DNA of 64,000 bases from Nissolia schottii (Eukaryota > Streptophyta > Magnoliopsida > Fabales > Fabaceae), in NCBI GenBank assembly GCA_003254905.1, contig QANU01099983.1, positions 587,023 to 651,022 on the forward strand, given 5' to 3'. The translations under genes and the position numbers were made by a program. Below, piece after piece: positions 24,369 to 36,196 of this stretch (position 1 is the first letter of the stretch; each line of letters starts with the position of its first letter). Under the pieces are notes generated by a model. It made no database searches. It was not told where the DNA came from and saw only the letters and a program-made list of their open reading frames with translations.

Positions 24369-26229
24369 CTCCATGAAGAATGATTAGGTTGACATAAACA
24401 TAGATTAGTTAACAATTTTTCGTAAAACAGTTTCTGACATAGAAAAACAGTTCCTCCTCTTTTAGTTATCCTGATTGAGAATTGTAAAAGTGTTCATCTG
24501 AATGAGAAATATATGGACATTATCATATTTATCTCAATTCCCTTATGAAATCTCAATCCGTTATTTGAAATTCAATGGCACTAATAACTAGTAAGCCAGA
24601 CATTCAGTTCAAAAACTTCAGATTGTAAAATGGAAATTTTAAATATTTTTGTCGTTGAAAAGGAAAAAGAAAAGAAAAAAGTAATTTCATTCATGTGAGG
24701 GATGCCCCATTTCCATTTCATTATGGTAACCTTTTCCTTTCAACTCTGAGTCACAAGCAGCACATTCACATGCACATGTTACTTGGTTTGAGGGCCACAG
24801 CATATTAATGATATGATTGTGAGTTGTGACTAGTTCTTCACTTAATATTCACCACAAAATCCATTTGAAGATATTTTAACTTCACATATTCATTTCTTCA
24901 TTCACTTCTACTCAGTAATGTGTGTTTAACAAATCAAAGAAACTTACTTAGTCTAATATAAGGAGATAACTAACTAGACTAAGGGCATGTTATCTATCTA
25001 ACATACGGTTGTAGTCACTACTACCTTCAGTGGGAACGAAAGTAAATATAGGCCTTTGTGGATAATAGAATAGAACAACAGTTGGCTAATCATTGAACTT
25101 TGTGGATCAAGATTCTTCTGGTATTTTAACCAAATTGAGCACAAGATGTTGTATTAATTTTGTGAAATTCAGGGCGACCTTAATAGTGATGATAATCCAT
25201 ACAATACTGCTAGATTAAGAAAATGGATGATTTTGCAGTGATGACTGAATGGAAAGGATCACCAAATTAATTTAACAAAATTATTTTGAGTTTCTGAAAG
25301 CAGTAAATAAATGAAAATCAAATATTGTAGAAGAACCTAGCAGCAAATGGCTAAAATGTGTATTTTGTTCCATGGTCGGCTCAAGGAAAAAAATGAAAAG
25401 ATATTGAGAATGAAAGAGATGATCTTTCAATAAGGATAGATCTGGAAAGTAATTGGATGGAAATAAAGAGTGAAAAACTCAATCCAAATTACATAAATTT
25501 CGACATTCAAACATAAAATCCAAACTATTATTTTTTGAAAAAGACAATTTTTCATAACAAAATCACAAAAATAAAAATCAATTCTAAGATTGAATCTAAA
25601 GAAACTAAGCAACTAGGTTTATTACCGATTCACTTTTTGGGACTGAAGTAGATGAACTCTTCAATTGTTTCACATTCAGATCAACCTAACTTTCTCTATC
25701 TCCTACATTTCTTCAATAGATGGAAAGCTTAATTAAGTCGAAAAAAATTTGAACACTGAGTTTGGGATGGTTGAGAACAAGAAATGAAAAAGCTCTTTCA
25801 CATAGAGTTGATCTAGGAGTGATACGTGATAACGTCAATAGATATTTTGTGGTTTTCATGCATGTTGGTTAGTTGATTCCACATTGGCCCTGATTTGCTT
25901 ATGCAAGATTTATTATGTAGGACAAATTTTACGAAAAATGTTTCTTTTTTAGATTAATTTCTATATACGGACTATCATCTAATCATGTGTTGTGGGCCTT
26001 ACTGTGATACATACACCCCTAGCTGATAGCCTAGTATATATTAACTAAAACTTGACTATGATATTGCTGCATAAACTTGAATTCATTTAGATTTAACACA
26101 AGGTAAAAAAGTGTTTTAACAATATCTTGTCATAGCTTTCTCATTCAAATAACTTTTCCGCTTCCAAAGGAATGATTCATGGAAGAAACCAAAATCGAAG
26201 AATCTACAAAAAAACAAAAGTGTCTTTTG
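24369..26229. other. Spacer between pairs 2 and 3, with a copied block
   Basis: No gene. It contains the shared spacer block (about 24995-25260) and a second block, 25490-26040, that has only one other copy, at 31325-31860. No transposon ends were recognised in the second block. Confidence 0.55.
25490..26040 (+). repeat. ~540-bp duplicated block, copy A
   Basis: Includes AAATCAATTCTAAG, GAAACTAAGCAACTAGG, TAGATGAACTCTTC, AAGCTTAATTAAGTCGAAA and GATAACGTCA. The matching block is 31325-31860. Both precede a closely related minus-arm SAUR (26278 and the broken gene at 32113), so they mark a segmental duplication of about 5.8 kb. Confidence 0.8.
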
Positions 26230-26265
26230 TACAATTTTTCTCTCAACTAATCTATGTCAGTCTCC
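26230..26265 (-). promoter_or_regulatory. DST element
   Basis: GGAGACTGACATAGATTAG followed by TTGTA on the minus strand, 3' of the gene at 26278; all three parts intact. Confidence 0.7.
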
Positions 26266-26277
26266 TTAAGTGTGACT

Positions 26278-26544
26278 TTATAGTCCATTCAAGCTAGAAG
26301 TGAGGTCCAAGAAAGCATCTTCACCGCAAGGAATTGTGAGACCACCCGTTGGATGATCATATCTGAATTCTTCTTCTCCTTGGTTTAGTAATTCTTGAAA
26401 TGAAGGTTGGTTCAAGTATGATATGGGGATTACAAACCGCCTCATCTTATCACCAACATAAACTGCAAGGACATCAACCCCCTTGGAGGTTGCTTGGGTT
26501 GCAGAAAATGAAGCCCTTCTGATACCTGGAATGCGGAAACCCAT
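26278..26544 (-). CDS. SAUR with 12-bp deletion in the core (pair 3, minus arm)
   Basis: 88 residues. The sequence runs [13 protein letters not shown] where all relatives have [17 protein letters not shown]: four residues (PKGY) at the start of the SAUR domain are lost by a clean in-frame 12-bp deletion. It also has G for A and R for G in [11 protein letters not shown], both otherwise invariant in this array. The frame is open and the promoter (TATA, CATGTGA block) and DST look intact, so it is probably transcribed, but the product may not fold or bind as usual. The TGTCTC position reads TGTCAC. Its closest relative is the frameshifted gene at 32113. Confidence 0.85.
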   Translation of the reverse strand: MGFRIPGIRRASFSATQATSKGVDVLAVYVGDKMRRFVIPISYLNQPSFQELLNQGEEEFRYDHPTGGLTIPCGEDAFLDLTSSLNGL

Positions 26545-27451
26545 TGTTCTTTGTTGCTCCTCACAACAACAAATATATAGTTCTAAAAGGACATGTATGG
26601 GAAAGTTGTATTCGAGTTCTGATGCTTCAGGAGATGCAAATGATTTGTGTTGCTTGAGAACACAAGTAGTAGTGTATATATATTACTAAGTGCTTCTATG
26701 AATCAATTTCCTTGAGGAAATAATTTTTGATGGGCAAGTAATTAAGATGGGGTCTACCAAGTGACAAGGGATCACAACATATCACATGGTATTGTCTTGT
26801 AGGAACCTTTCAAGGGTTAGGAAGTTTAGTGGCCAACAGATTATCCACTTGAAATGAAAGATATCTACATTAATAATGCATAGGTGAAAACCTATAATGC
26901 TTTGCACTACAGCTACTCTACTCCATAAGTTTTTAGACATGCTTTAGACATCTAACATGTTTCCCAAGATTGACATTACCGATGATAATGAAATTTGTAA
27001 ACCTTGTCCAGGAACTGATATCAATACCTCATTAACATAGTGTTTTGTGGCTAGAAGAGAGCCAATATGGACCACATTTTTCAAGTACATCAGATTTTAA
27101 GCAACCCTCCATGGAATTAGGCAGACTATTGGCAACATGATCCAAATAGATTTTCTCTTGCATCCACAAGCTGGGCCTTGTATGTATTACTTGAGAAATG
27201 ACAACACCATGTGACCTCTTATATGCCTTTGTCTCCCAATAGGTCCCATGGATGATTCCCATCTCATAGCCTTCCTCCACCAATCGTTCAACTAGCAAAG
27301 AAAGGGTTTCTTACATACCATTTTCATCTATATATATGTTTCATGGATGCAAGCATTTAGCAGCAACACAAGTCATTCGCATCCTTGAGCATTTGAAATT
27401 CTGAAAACTTGCATCTTGTTTACAAGTCATTGTTCCTTAACACATAAAAAA
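26545..27451. promoter_or_regulatory. Bidirectional SAUR promoter, pair 3
   Basis: 907 bp between the ATGs. The plus arm has TGTCTC and GGTCCCAT within 27228-27250 and TATATATAT at 27329-27337. The minus arm has TGTCACTTGGTAGACCCCAT at the corresponding place (about 26745-26770), with no TGTCTC. Confidence 0.75.
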
Positions 27452-27733
27452 ATGGGCTTTCGTTTACCTGGTATCAGAAGGGCATCATCATTCAAAGCAA
27501 ACCAAGCATCTTCAAAAGCTGTGGATGTCCCAAAGGGCTATGTTGCAGTGTATGTTGGAGAGAAAATGAAGCGATTTGTGATCCCCATATCATACCTGAA
27601 CCAACCTTCATTTCAAGACTTGCTGAGTCAAGCAGAGGAAGAATTCGGGTATGATCATCCAATGGGCGGTCTCACAATTCCTTGTGGAGAAAATGCATTC
27701 TTAGATATCACTTCTCGCTTGAGTGGCTGCTGA
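27452..27733 (+). CDS. SAUR protein, MGFR type (pair 3, plus arm)
   Basis: 93 residues, [20 protein letters not shown]... with the core [40 protein letters not shown] and the end TSRLSGC. The ATG at 27452 is the first after the predicted transcription start; the frame is open further upstream but has no ATG there. CATAGATTA at 27764-27772 and TTTTTGTA near 27785 form a good DST. The 5' UTR and first codons are nearly identical to those of the gene at 36197, evidence for sequence exchange between the two. Confidence 0.95.
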   Translation: MGFRLPGIRRASSFKANQASSKAVDVPKGYVAVYVGEKMKRFVIPISYLNQPSFQDLLSQAEEEFGYDHPMGGLTIPCGENAFLDITSRLSGC

Positions 27734-28913
27734 CTCCATGAAGATTCATTAGACTGACATAGACATAGATTACTTAACACAATTTTTGTAACACAATTTC
27801 TTACCCTGGGATATATTTTCCATTTTCTTTTTAGGGTTATCCTACTAGAGATGTGTACATGTTTCATATACATGAGAAATATATCAACATTACCTTGTCT
27901 CTCTCATTTTGCTCTCAAATCTCAATCTAATATGAAATTCAAAGGCACTAATAAGCTGAACGTGCAGTTCAGAAACTTAGTTGTTGTATTCATCTTAGTT
28001 TTTGTATTCACCTGAGACTTCATCAGCTGAGCTAGCTGGAACTTTATTGCATAACACCTTTTATTGAATATGCATATGCTATCATGTAACACTAAAAAGT
28101 AATTTATTGAAGTCTTTCCAATACAATCAAAGAGCAGTTGAATTAGTATGATCCTGAACTCATGAACCTCTATTAACTTAAGAGTGTTTGCTTATGTAAT
28201 ATTATTTGATCTCTAAATTTGTGGGAGAACACTGGGGGTTATATTTGAACGATAATTTTTTTCTCCTTTTTATTTTATGAAAGATATCAAAGAAAATGCT
28301 TATTTCTTACTTTTTTCTTTTGAAACAAAAACAAACTCTGACCTTACAATGTAAGAGCATATATTTTTACACCAAAAAAAGGGTTTAGGTCCTGACAATC
28401 ATGATAGTTAAACTAATAATTATGCCATAAACTCTCAGCACAAATTACTTGCACGGTTGGAGTCACTACCTTTAATCAGATCCAAGTTCTAAATTTCATA
28501 AACAGAAATAACTGGGAGAGGGAGAAAATAGAACAACTGTTGGCTAATCATTGAATCTGTGTATCTTATATTAATTTTGTGAAATTCAGGGCAATAGCTT
28601 AAGTAATAATCCATTTATTGCTGCCGGATAAGAACCTGATAATCCTTGTGAAGGTGCTGCTTGATTAAGAAAATAAATTACTATTCTCATAATCCCTATC
28701 AAAAACTGATAGCCTGATTATATATTAACTGAAACTTGATTATGATACTGCTTCTTATATTTGAATTCATTCAGATTGGACACAAGCTAAAGAAGTGTTC
28801 TAACAATATCTTGTCATAGCTTTCTCATTCAAAAAACCTTTTTCCACTTCAAAGGAATGGTACAAGGAAGAAACCAAAACCAAGAATCCACAAAATAAAA
28901 GAGAGTGCCTTCT
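27734..28913. other. Spacer between pairs 3 and 4
   Basis: 3' UTR of the gene to the left, then decayed spacer with the recurring block at 28450-28680. No gene. Confidence 0.6.
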
Positions 28914-28945
28914 GTACAAGTTTGTCTCAACTAATCTATCCCAGT
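28914..28945 (-). promoter_or_regulatory. DST element, first box changed
   Basis: Minus strand: GGGATAGATTAG and CTTGTA are present, but the usual GGAGA box at the front is altered. The ATAGATTAG core is intact. Confidence 0.55.
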
Positions 28946-28960
28946 CGCTATTAGCATGAT

Positions 28961-29239
28961 TTAAAGCCTACTCAACAGAGAAGTGAGACGTAGGAACTCA
29001 TCCTCCGTGCATGGAATTGTTAGACCACCATTGGGATGATCATAGCCGAACTCTTCTTCTGCTTGGCTTAGTAATTCTTGAAATGAAGGTTGATTCAAGT
29101 GTGAAATTGGAATCACGAACCGCCTCATTTTGTCTCCAACATAGACTGCAAGGTAGCCTTTTGGGACATCAACCCCCTTGGAGGATGCTTGGGTTGCAGC
29201 AAATGATGCCCTTCTAATACCAGGTAAGCGAAACCCCAT
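28961..29239 (-). CDS. SAUR protein, MGFR type (pair 4, minus arm)
   Basis: 92 residues from the ATG at 29239; the open frame continues upstream to 29332, but the TATA box (29342-29349) is only 10 bp beyond that, so the longer form would start before transcription. The protein reads [20 protein letters not shown], then [40 protein letters not shown] and TSLLSRL. H replaces Y in ISHLNQ. The element at the TGTCTC position reads TGTTAC. Its nearest relative is the gene at 35055, where the same C-terminus is cut by a stop. Confidence 0.95.
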   Translation of the reverse strand: MGFRLPGIRRASFAATQASSKGVDVPKGYLAVYVGDKMRRFVIPISHLNQPSFQELLSQAEEEFGYDHPNGGLTIPCTEDEFLRLTSLLSRL

Positions 29240-30110
29240 TGTTTTCTGTTGCTTCACACCAATAACAATGCAAATGGCCTCAAAGGACTTGTGTGAGAAA
29301 GAAGTAATTGAGTTTTGATACTTAGAACACAAGAAGTAGTGTATATATAGTTGCTAAGAGCTTCTACAAACCAGTTTCCTGAATGGATAACTGTTGATGG
29401 GGTCTACCAAGTAACAAGGGATCACATGGTATTGTCTTGGAGGCATCTTTCAAGGGTTAGGAAATTCAGTGAGAATGCATACCCCACTTTCTGAGATAAT
29501 GGCCAACACATTACCCACTTGAAATCAAAGCCATCTACATTAGTGCATAGGTGAAATCACCTAATGCTTGTTAATGCATTGTACTATAGCTACTTCACTA
29601 ATTGGTAGACATGCTTTAGACATGTCACATGTTTCTTCAGATTGACATAACTGATGATAATGAAATCTGTAAACATTTTGAGGCCAGAAGAGAACCAAAA
29701 TTGTGTACAAGATAACAAGCCAATATGAACCACATTTTTCAAGTACATCAGATTTTATGCAACCCTCCGTGGAATTAGGCATGCTATAGGCAAAGTGGAC
29801 CTTGTACTATTATCTACTATCACAAGATGTTACTTAAGAAATTAAGTCCCAAAAACAACACCATGTGACCTCTTACATGCCTTTGTCTCCCAATAGGTCC
29901 CATGATTCCCTTCTCATATCCTTCCTCCACCAATCATTCAAGTACCAAAGAAAGGGTTTCTTACGTACCCTTTTCATCTATATATATGTTCATGGTTGCA
30001 AGCATATAGCAGCAACATATTCACATCCTTAAGCATTAGAAACTCCAAAACTTGCATCTTGTTTTACAAGTCACTTCTTAGACTAGTCTTTCCTCAAACA
30101 CACAAAAGAA
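29240..30110. promoter_or_regulatory. Bidirectional SAUR promoter, pair 4
   Basis: 871 bp. Plus arm: TGTCTC 29884-29889, GGTCCCAT 29896-29903, TATATATAT 29979-29987, then CATGGTTGCAAGCAT, a conserved 5' UTR start. Minus arm: TATA 29342-29349, TGTTAC instead of TGTCTC. Confidence 0.8.
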
Positions 30111-30392
30111 ATGGGTTTTCATTTACCTGGTATCAAAAGGTCATCATCATTCAATGCAAACCAAGCATCTTCAAAAGCTGTGGAGGTTCCAAAGGGATAT
30201 CTTGCAGTGTATGTCGGAGAGAAAATGAAGCGGTTTGTGATCCCTGTATCGTATTTGAACCAACCTTCATTCCAAGACTTGCTAAGTCAAGCTAAGGAAG
30301 AATTCGGATATGATCATCCAATGGGTGGTCTTACCATTCCTTGCGGAGAAAATGCATTCTTAAACATAACTTCCCGCTTGAGTGGTCGTTGA
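30111..30392 (+). CDS. SAUR protein, MGFR type (pair 4, plus arm)
   Basis: 93 residues. It begins [20 protein letters not shown], with H for R at residue 4 and K for R in GIKR. The core [20 protein letters not shown] is intact, followed by [20 protein letters not shown]; lysine replaces the usual acidic residue in QAKEEFGY. This K and the preceding codons are shared with the gene at 36197. The end is NITSRLSGR. The DST core CATAGATTA is at 30423-30431. Promoter elements are complete. Confidence 0.95.
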   Translation: MGFHLPGIKRSSSFNANQASSKAVEVPKGYLAVYVGEKMKRFVIPVSYLNQPSFQDLLSQAKEEFGYDHPMGGLTIPCGENAFLNITSRLSGR

Positions 30393-32112
30393 CTCCATGA
30401 AGTTTCATTAGGTTGACATAGACATAGATTACTTGACAGAAATTTTTGTAAAACAGTTTCTGACAGTTTATCCTGATAGAGAATTGTAAAGTGTTCACTG
30501 AATGAGAAATATATGAACATTATTGAATTTATCTCAATTTTAACCCAAAATCTCAATTTATTATTTGAAGTTCAAAAGCAATAATAACTAATAAGCCGAA
30601 CGTTCAGCTTAGAAACTTCAGATCGCAAAATCGAACTTTCCTTTTGTCCTAACAAAGAAAAAAAGAAAATAAAAATGTAATTTCGTTCTGAGGGAAGAGT
30701 CTAGTGTTGATGAGTTGACGGGTAGAAACACAAGTTCTTCATACAAGGTTTGTAATTTTTTGGGGATAAAGAATATTAGGCTGATAACATCTTGTGAACT
30801 GGTACATATAGTATAGCTATAGCTCATCAAATAGCGAACAAACCTGGGTATTTAGAAACCAGATTATGATATGATTGCGACATACCATAACTAGAAGCAT
30901 TATAAACACAAAAGGGTGCATGAATTTATCATACAGTTTATCATGTTTAGGTTCCTATGATACAAACGGAAATTTGACTCTTGGAACATGTAGGATAAAG
31001 AAGCATACCATGAGAAAAATGAGAAAAGCTATGGCTAACTGTCCACACAAATGCAGCCACCAAGTCCATCAAAGAAACAAGATCAACGATACGTTGGAGG
31101 TGTATGTATGGGGAATTGGTGATTAGTGCCAAGAACACCGACAAAGAAAAGAAACTATTGGCCGCTTACATCAATGATACAAACTCGTCAACCCTTAGTG
31201 AACTCGAGAGTTTACCGATTTTGTTTAGAGTTTACTTAAAATCGTAAGACTTAACTCAATTTGCGTAGTAGAATCGTAGATTTGTAAGAGTTTACTAGTT
31301 AACTCGAGGGTTTAACAACCCTCGACATGAACACTATTATTTTTTAAAAAGACACAATTTTTCCAAACAAAATCACAAAAATAAAAATCAATTCTAAGAG
31401 CAAATCTAAAGAAACTAAGCAACTAGGCTTGTTACCAATTCATTTTTTGGGATTAAAGTAGATGAACTCTTCGATTGGTTCACATTCTGATCAACCTGAC
31501 TTTCTCTATCTCCTACCCAGGGGAGGCCTATGAACCTGGATCAATTTCTTCAATAGATTGAAAGCTTAATTAAGTCGAAAGAAATTTGAACTCTAAGTTT
31601 GGGATGGTTGAGAATGAGAGATGAAAAAACTCTTTCAAATAGAGTTAATCTAGGAGTGATACATGATAACGTCAGTAGATATTTTGTAAGTTTTCATGCA
31701 TGTTTGGTTAGTTGATTCCACACTGGCCCTAATATGCTCATGTCAGATTTATTATGTAGGACAAATTTCATGGAAAATGTTTCTTTTTTAGATTAATTTC
31801 TATGCACTGATTATCACCTAATCATGTACTGTGAGCCTTACTATAATACATACACCCCTAGTTGATAGCCTAGTATATATTAACTAAAACTTGACTGTGA
31901 TACTGCTGCATAAACTTGAATTCATTCAGATTTAACACAAGCTAAAAAAGTGTCTTAATGATATCTTGTTATAGCTTTCTCATTCAAAGAACTTTTCCAC
32001 TTCCAAAGGAATGATACATGGAAGAAACCAAAATTGAAGAATGTACAAAATAAAAGTGCCTTCTGTACAATTTTCTCTCAACTAATGTATGTAAGTCTAC
32101 TTGAGTGTGACT
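30393..32112. other. Spacer between pairs 4 and 5
   Basis: 3' UTR and AT-rich spacer. The part 31195-31320 repeats AACTCGAGAG/GAGTTTAC motifs in direct and inverted form and may be a small insertion. The copied 540-bp block follows at 31325-31860. The DST-like site 3' of the broken gene at 32113 has ATACATTAG in place of ATAGATTAG (about 32080-32090). Confidence 0.55.
31325..31860 (+). repeat. ~540-bp duplicated block, copy B
   Basis: Second copy of the block at 25490-26040, with small indels, including an insertion near 31517-31540. It lies at the same distance upstream of a minus-arm SAUR as copy A. Confidence 0.8.
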
Positions 32113-32386
32113 TTATAGTCTATTCAAGCGAGAAGTGAGGTCCAAGAAAGCATCTTCACCACAAGGAATTGTGAGACCACCCGCCGGATGATCATATCCG
32201 AATTCTTCCTCTACTTGGCTTAATAATTCTTGAAATGAAGGTTGGTTCAAGTATGAAATTGAAATCACAAACAGCTTCATTTTATCTCCAACATAGACCG
32301 CAAGCTACTTTTGGGACATCAACTCCCTTGGAGGCTGCTTGGGTAGAAAACGATACTCTTCTAATACCAAGTAAGAGAAAGCCCAT
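32113..32386 (-). pseudogene. Frameshifted SAUR (pair 5, minus arm)
   Basis: Starts with an ATG at 32386 and reads MGFLLLGIRRVSFSTQAASK then GVDVPK. Two bases are then missing where the other genes encode GYLAV, so translation ends shortly afterwards at a stop in the shifted frame. After the deletion the original frame continues recognisably ([27 protein letters not shown]) to a stop at 32113-32115. The second residue block (LLLG for RIPG or RLPG) and one codon in the linker also differ. The promoter position reads TGTCAC and the DST core is mutated, so coding and regulatory parts have both decayed. The nearest relative is the gene at 26278. Confidence 0.9.
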
Positions 32387-33330
32387 TGTTTTGTGTTGCT
32401 ACTACACACCAATAACAATTCAAATGATCTCAGTGGACTTGTATGAGAAAGAAATAAAATGATCTGTGATGCTTGAGAACACAAGTAATAGTGTATATAT
32501 AGTTGCTAAGTATCTATGAATCAATTTCCTGAAGAAATAATTTTTGATGGGGCAGTAATTAAGATGGGGTCTGCCAAGTGACAAGGGATCGCAAGAGATA
32601 ACATGGTATTGTCTTGTAGGTATCTTCCAAGGGTTAGGAAGTTCAGAAAGAGTGCATAACCTGCCTTCTCAGATAATGGCCAACAGATTGTCCACTTGAA
32701 ATGAAAGACATGTACATTAATGCATAGGTGAAAACCTATACTTCTTGTTAATGCATTGTACTACAGCTACTCTACTCCATTAGTTTGTAGACATGCTTCA
32801 GACATCTCACATGTTTCCTCATATTGACATTATTGATGATAATGAAATCTGTAAACCTTAACCAGGACCTGATATCAATAGCTCATTAACAAGCCAATAT
32901 GAACCACATTTTTTAAGAACATCAGATTCTAAGCAACCCTCCGTGGAATTTGGCAAACCATAGGCAACATTATTCCATTAAACCTTGTCTTGCAACCACA
33001 AGGTAGGCCTTGAATTATCTACTATGACAAGATGTTACTTGAGAAATTAAATCCTCTAAGACAACACCATGTGACCTCTTACATGCCCTTGTCTCCCTAT
33101 AGGTCCCATGATTCCCATCTCATAGCCTTCCTACACTAATCATTCAAGTAGCAAAGAAAGGGTTTCTTACATACCCTTTTCATCTATATATATATATATG
33201 TTCATGGTTGCAAGCATTTAGCAGCAACACAAGTCATTCATATCCTTGAGCATTTGAAATTCCAAAAACTTGCATCTTGTTTGCAAGTCAATTATTTTAC
33301 GCGAGTCTTTTCCTCAGACACAAAAAAGAA
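32387..33330. promoter_or_regulatory. Bidirectional SAUR promoter, pair 5
   Basis: 944 bp. Plus arm: TGTCTC 33090-33095, GGTCCCAT 33102-33109, TA-rich TATA 33185-33199. Minus arm, serving a broken gene: TATA near 32492-32500, TGTCAC in place of TGTCTC. Confidence 0.75.
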
Positions 33331-33612
33331 ATGGGTTTTCGTTTACCTGGTATCAAAAGGTCCTCATCATTCAATGGAAACCAAGCATCTTCAAAAACTG
33401 TGGAGGTTCCAAAGGGCTGTCTTGCCGTGTATGTTGGAGAGAAAGTGAGGCGGTTTGTGATTCCCATATCATACTTGAACCAACCTTTATTTCAAGACTT
33501 GCTAAGTCAAGCTGAGGAAGAATTCGGTTATGATCATCCATTGGGCGGCCTCACAATTCCTTGCGCGGAAAATGCATTCTTAGACATCACTTCCCGATTG
33601 ATTGGTTGTTGA
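33331..33612 (+). CDS. SAUR protein, MGFR type (pair 5, plus arm)
   Basis: 93 residues: [20 protein letters not shown], core [17 protein letters not shown], end TSRLIGC. Differences from the consensus are C for Y in PKGCL (also in the gene at 39101), VRR for MKR, L for F in QPLFQ, L for M in HPLGG and A for G in PCAENAF. None breaks the domain. The DST core is at 33643-33651. Its divergent partner is dead, so this promoter now serves one gene. Confidence 0.94.
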   Translation: MGFRLPGIKRSSSFNGNQASSKTVEVPKGCLAVYVGEKVRRFVIPISYLNQPLFQDLLSQAEEEFGYDHPLGGLTIPCAENAFLDITSRLIGC

Positions 33613-35054
33613 TTCCATGAAGATTCATTGGACTGACTTAGACATAGATTACTTAACACAAATTTTTGTAGCACTAATTCTTACTCTGGAAAATAGTTTC
33701 TCCTTTTTAGTTATCCTCCTAGATAATTGTATAAAGTCTTCATTTGAATGATAAATATATAAACATTATCAAATTTATCTCAATTTTCCCCTGAAATCTC
33801 AATCTATTATTTCAAATTCAAAGGCACTAATAACTAATAAGCCGAACATTCAGTTTGGAAACTTCAGATCATAAAATGGAAATTTTATTTTATTTTTTGT
33901 CCAAGAGAAGGAAAAAGAAAATAAGAAAGTAATATCATTATAGGTATGAATGATGATGGTTTAATTTGGTTCTTGGTATAAGCTCCTTACAACTAATGTC
34001 CTCGTTCGTTCATGTGAGGGAGGCCCCATTTCCATTTATTATGTGAGTCACTAGCAGCACATTCACATTCACATGTTACTTGGTTTGAGAGCCACAGCAA
34101 ATTAATATGATAGTGACTATTTCTTCACTTAGTATTCACCACACAAACCATTTGAAGATATTTTAACTTAACATATTCATTTCTATTCAGTAATGTGTGG
34201 AACAAATCAAAGAAACTTAACTTAGTCTAAGATAAGGAGATAACTAAATAGACTAAGGGCAAGTTATCGATCTAACATAGCAGTTATAAGGTTAATCGGG
34301 GATCCAAGTTCTCAGTCTAAATTACATAAACAGAAATAAGTGGGAATGGAAGAAAATATACGCCATGGGTAATAGAATAGAACAATTGTTGGCTAATCAT
34401 TGAATCTTTGTGGATCAAGATGATTCTTGTCTTTGTACTAAATTGAGAACAATATTTTCTATTAGTTTTGCGAAATTAAGGGCAATACCTTACTAGTGAT
34501 AGTGCATATATTGCTGCCGGACAAGCAACTAATGATCCTTGTGATGGTGCTGCTAGATTAAGAAAATGGAAGAATCAGTGACCCTTGGGAAATGGATGAT
34601 TTTTCAGTGATGATTGAATGTGAAGCATCACCAAATTAACTTAAAAAAAATTATTCTGAGTTGCTGAAAGCAGGAAATAAATGAAAATCATATATTGTAG
34701 AAGAATCTAGCATCAAATGGCTAAAACTGTATCAGGACAAATATTTGTTTTGTTCCATATTCGGTTCAAGAAAAAATTGAAGTACTACAACAGCCAACAG
34801 GGCAGCAATACACCATTATCAAAAGCTGATAGCATACACTTGAATTCATTCAGATTTGACACAGGCTAAAAACGGTGTTATAACAATATCTTTTCATAGC
34901 TTTCTCTTTCAAATAATTTATTTTCCACTTCCAAAGGAATGATACAAGGAAGAAACCAAAATCAAGAATCTACAAAATAAACGAAAGTGCCTTCTGTACA
35001 AGTTTGTCTCAACTAATCTATCTCAGTCACTATTAAAATGATTTACAGCCCACT
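33613..35054. other. Spacer between pairs 5 and 6
   Basis: 3' UTR, then the recurring spacer block (34260-34640). The minus-strand DST core of the gene at 35055 lies at 35013-35021 (ATAGATTAG). No gene. Confidence 0.6.
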
Positions 35055-35321
35055 CTACTGAGAAGTGAGGAGTAGGAACTCATCCTCCTTGCAAGGAATT
35101 GTGAGACCACCATTTGGATGATCATAACCAAACTCTTCTTCTGCTTGGCTTAGTAATTCTTGAAATGAAGGTTGATTCAAGAATGAAATTGAAATCACAA
35201 ACTGCCTCATTTTATCTCCAACATAGACAGCAAGATACCCTTTTGGGACATCAACCCGCTTGGATGCTACTTGGGATGCAGAAATTGATGCCCTTCTAAT
35301 ACCAGGTAAGCGAAATCCCAT
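35055..35321 (-). CDS. SAUR with early stop, last residues lost (pair 6, minus arm)
   Basis: 88 residues. The protein is [20 protein letters not shown]..., core [18 protein letters not shown], then [11 protein letters not shown] and the end LLLTSQ. In the close paralog at 28961 this end reads [10 protein letters not shown]: two substitutions turn CTG TTG into CAG TAG, so the last four residues are lost and one changes. The conserved SAUR core is before the stop, so activity may remain. Other unusual residues are Q for R in MRQF and S for P in VISIS. The promoter has TGTCAC at the TGTCTC place. Confidence 0.9.
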   Translation of the reverse strand: MGFRLPGIRRASISASQVASKRVDVPKGYLAVYVGDKMRQFVISISFLNQPSFQELLSQAEEEFGYDHPNGGLTIPCKEDEFLLLTSQ

Positions 35322-36196
35322 TGTTTTTCTGTTGCTTCACACCAATAACAATGCAAATGATTTCAAAGGACTTTTATGAGAGATAAATTTGAGTTCTGAT
35401 ACTTGAGGAGATGCAAATGATTTGTGTTGCTTGAGAACACAGCAAGTAGTGTATACATATAGTTGCTAAGTAGTGCTTCTATGAATCAATTTCCTGAAGA
35501 AATAAATTTTGATGGCGCAGTAATTAAGATAGGGCAAGTGACAAGGGATCACAAGAGATCACATGGTATTGTCTTGGAGGACTCTTTCAAGGATTAGAAA
35601 GTTCAGGGAGAATGCATAATGGCAAACAGATCACCAACTTGAAATCAAAGACATCTACTCCACTAGTTTGTACACATGCTTTAGACATCTCACATGTTTC
35701 ATCACATTGACATTACTGATGACAGTGAAATTTGTAAACCTTGATCATTAGCTCTGAAACATAGTGTTGAGGTTAGAAGAAGACCGAATTGGGTACATGA
35801 TCAAAAGCCAATATGAACCACATCTTTCCAGTACATCAGATAGCAACACCCTGTGGCAAAACATGGGCAACATGATCCAATTAAACTTTCTCTTGCATCC
35901 ACTAGGCGGGGATCTGTGTTATCTACAATAAAAAGTTGGGACCTTAGAAATTAAGTCCTCTAAGACAACACCATGTGACCTCTTAAAAGCCCTTGTCTCC
36001 CAATAGGTCCCATGGTTACCATCTCATAGCCTTTCTCCACCAATCATTCAAGTGGCAAACAAAGGGTTTCATCTATATATATGTTCATGGTTGCTAGCAT
36101 TTAGCAGCAACACAAGTCATTCGCATCCTTGAGCATTTGAAATTCCAAAAACTTGCATTTTGTTTACAAGTCATTGTTCCTTAACACATAAAAAAA
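35322..36196. promoter_or_regulatory. Bidirectional SAUR promoter, pair 6
   Basis: 875 bp. Plus arm: TGTCTC 35994-35999, GGTCCCAT 36006-36013, TATATATAT 36074-36082. Minus arm: TGTCAC, and the GGTAGACCCC counterpart is partly deleted (GATAGGGCAAGTGACAAGG on the plus strand near 35530). Confidence 0.75.
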
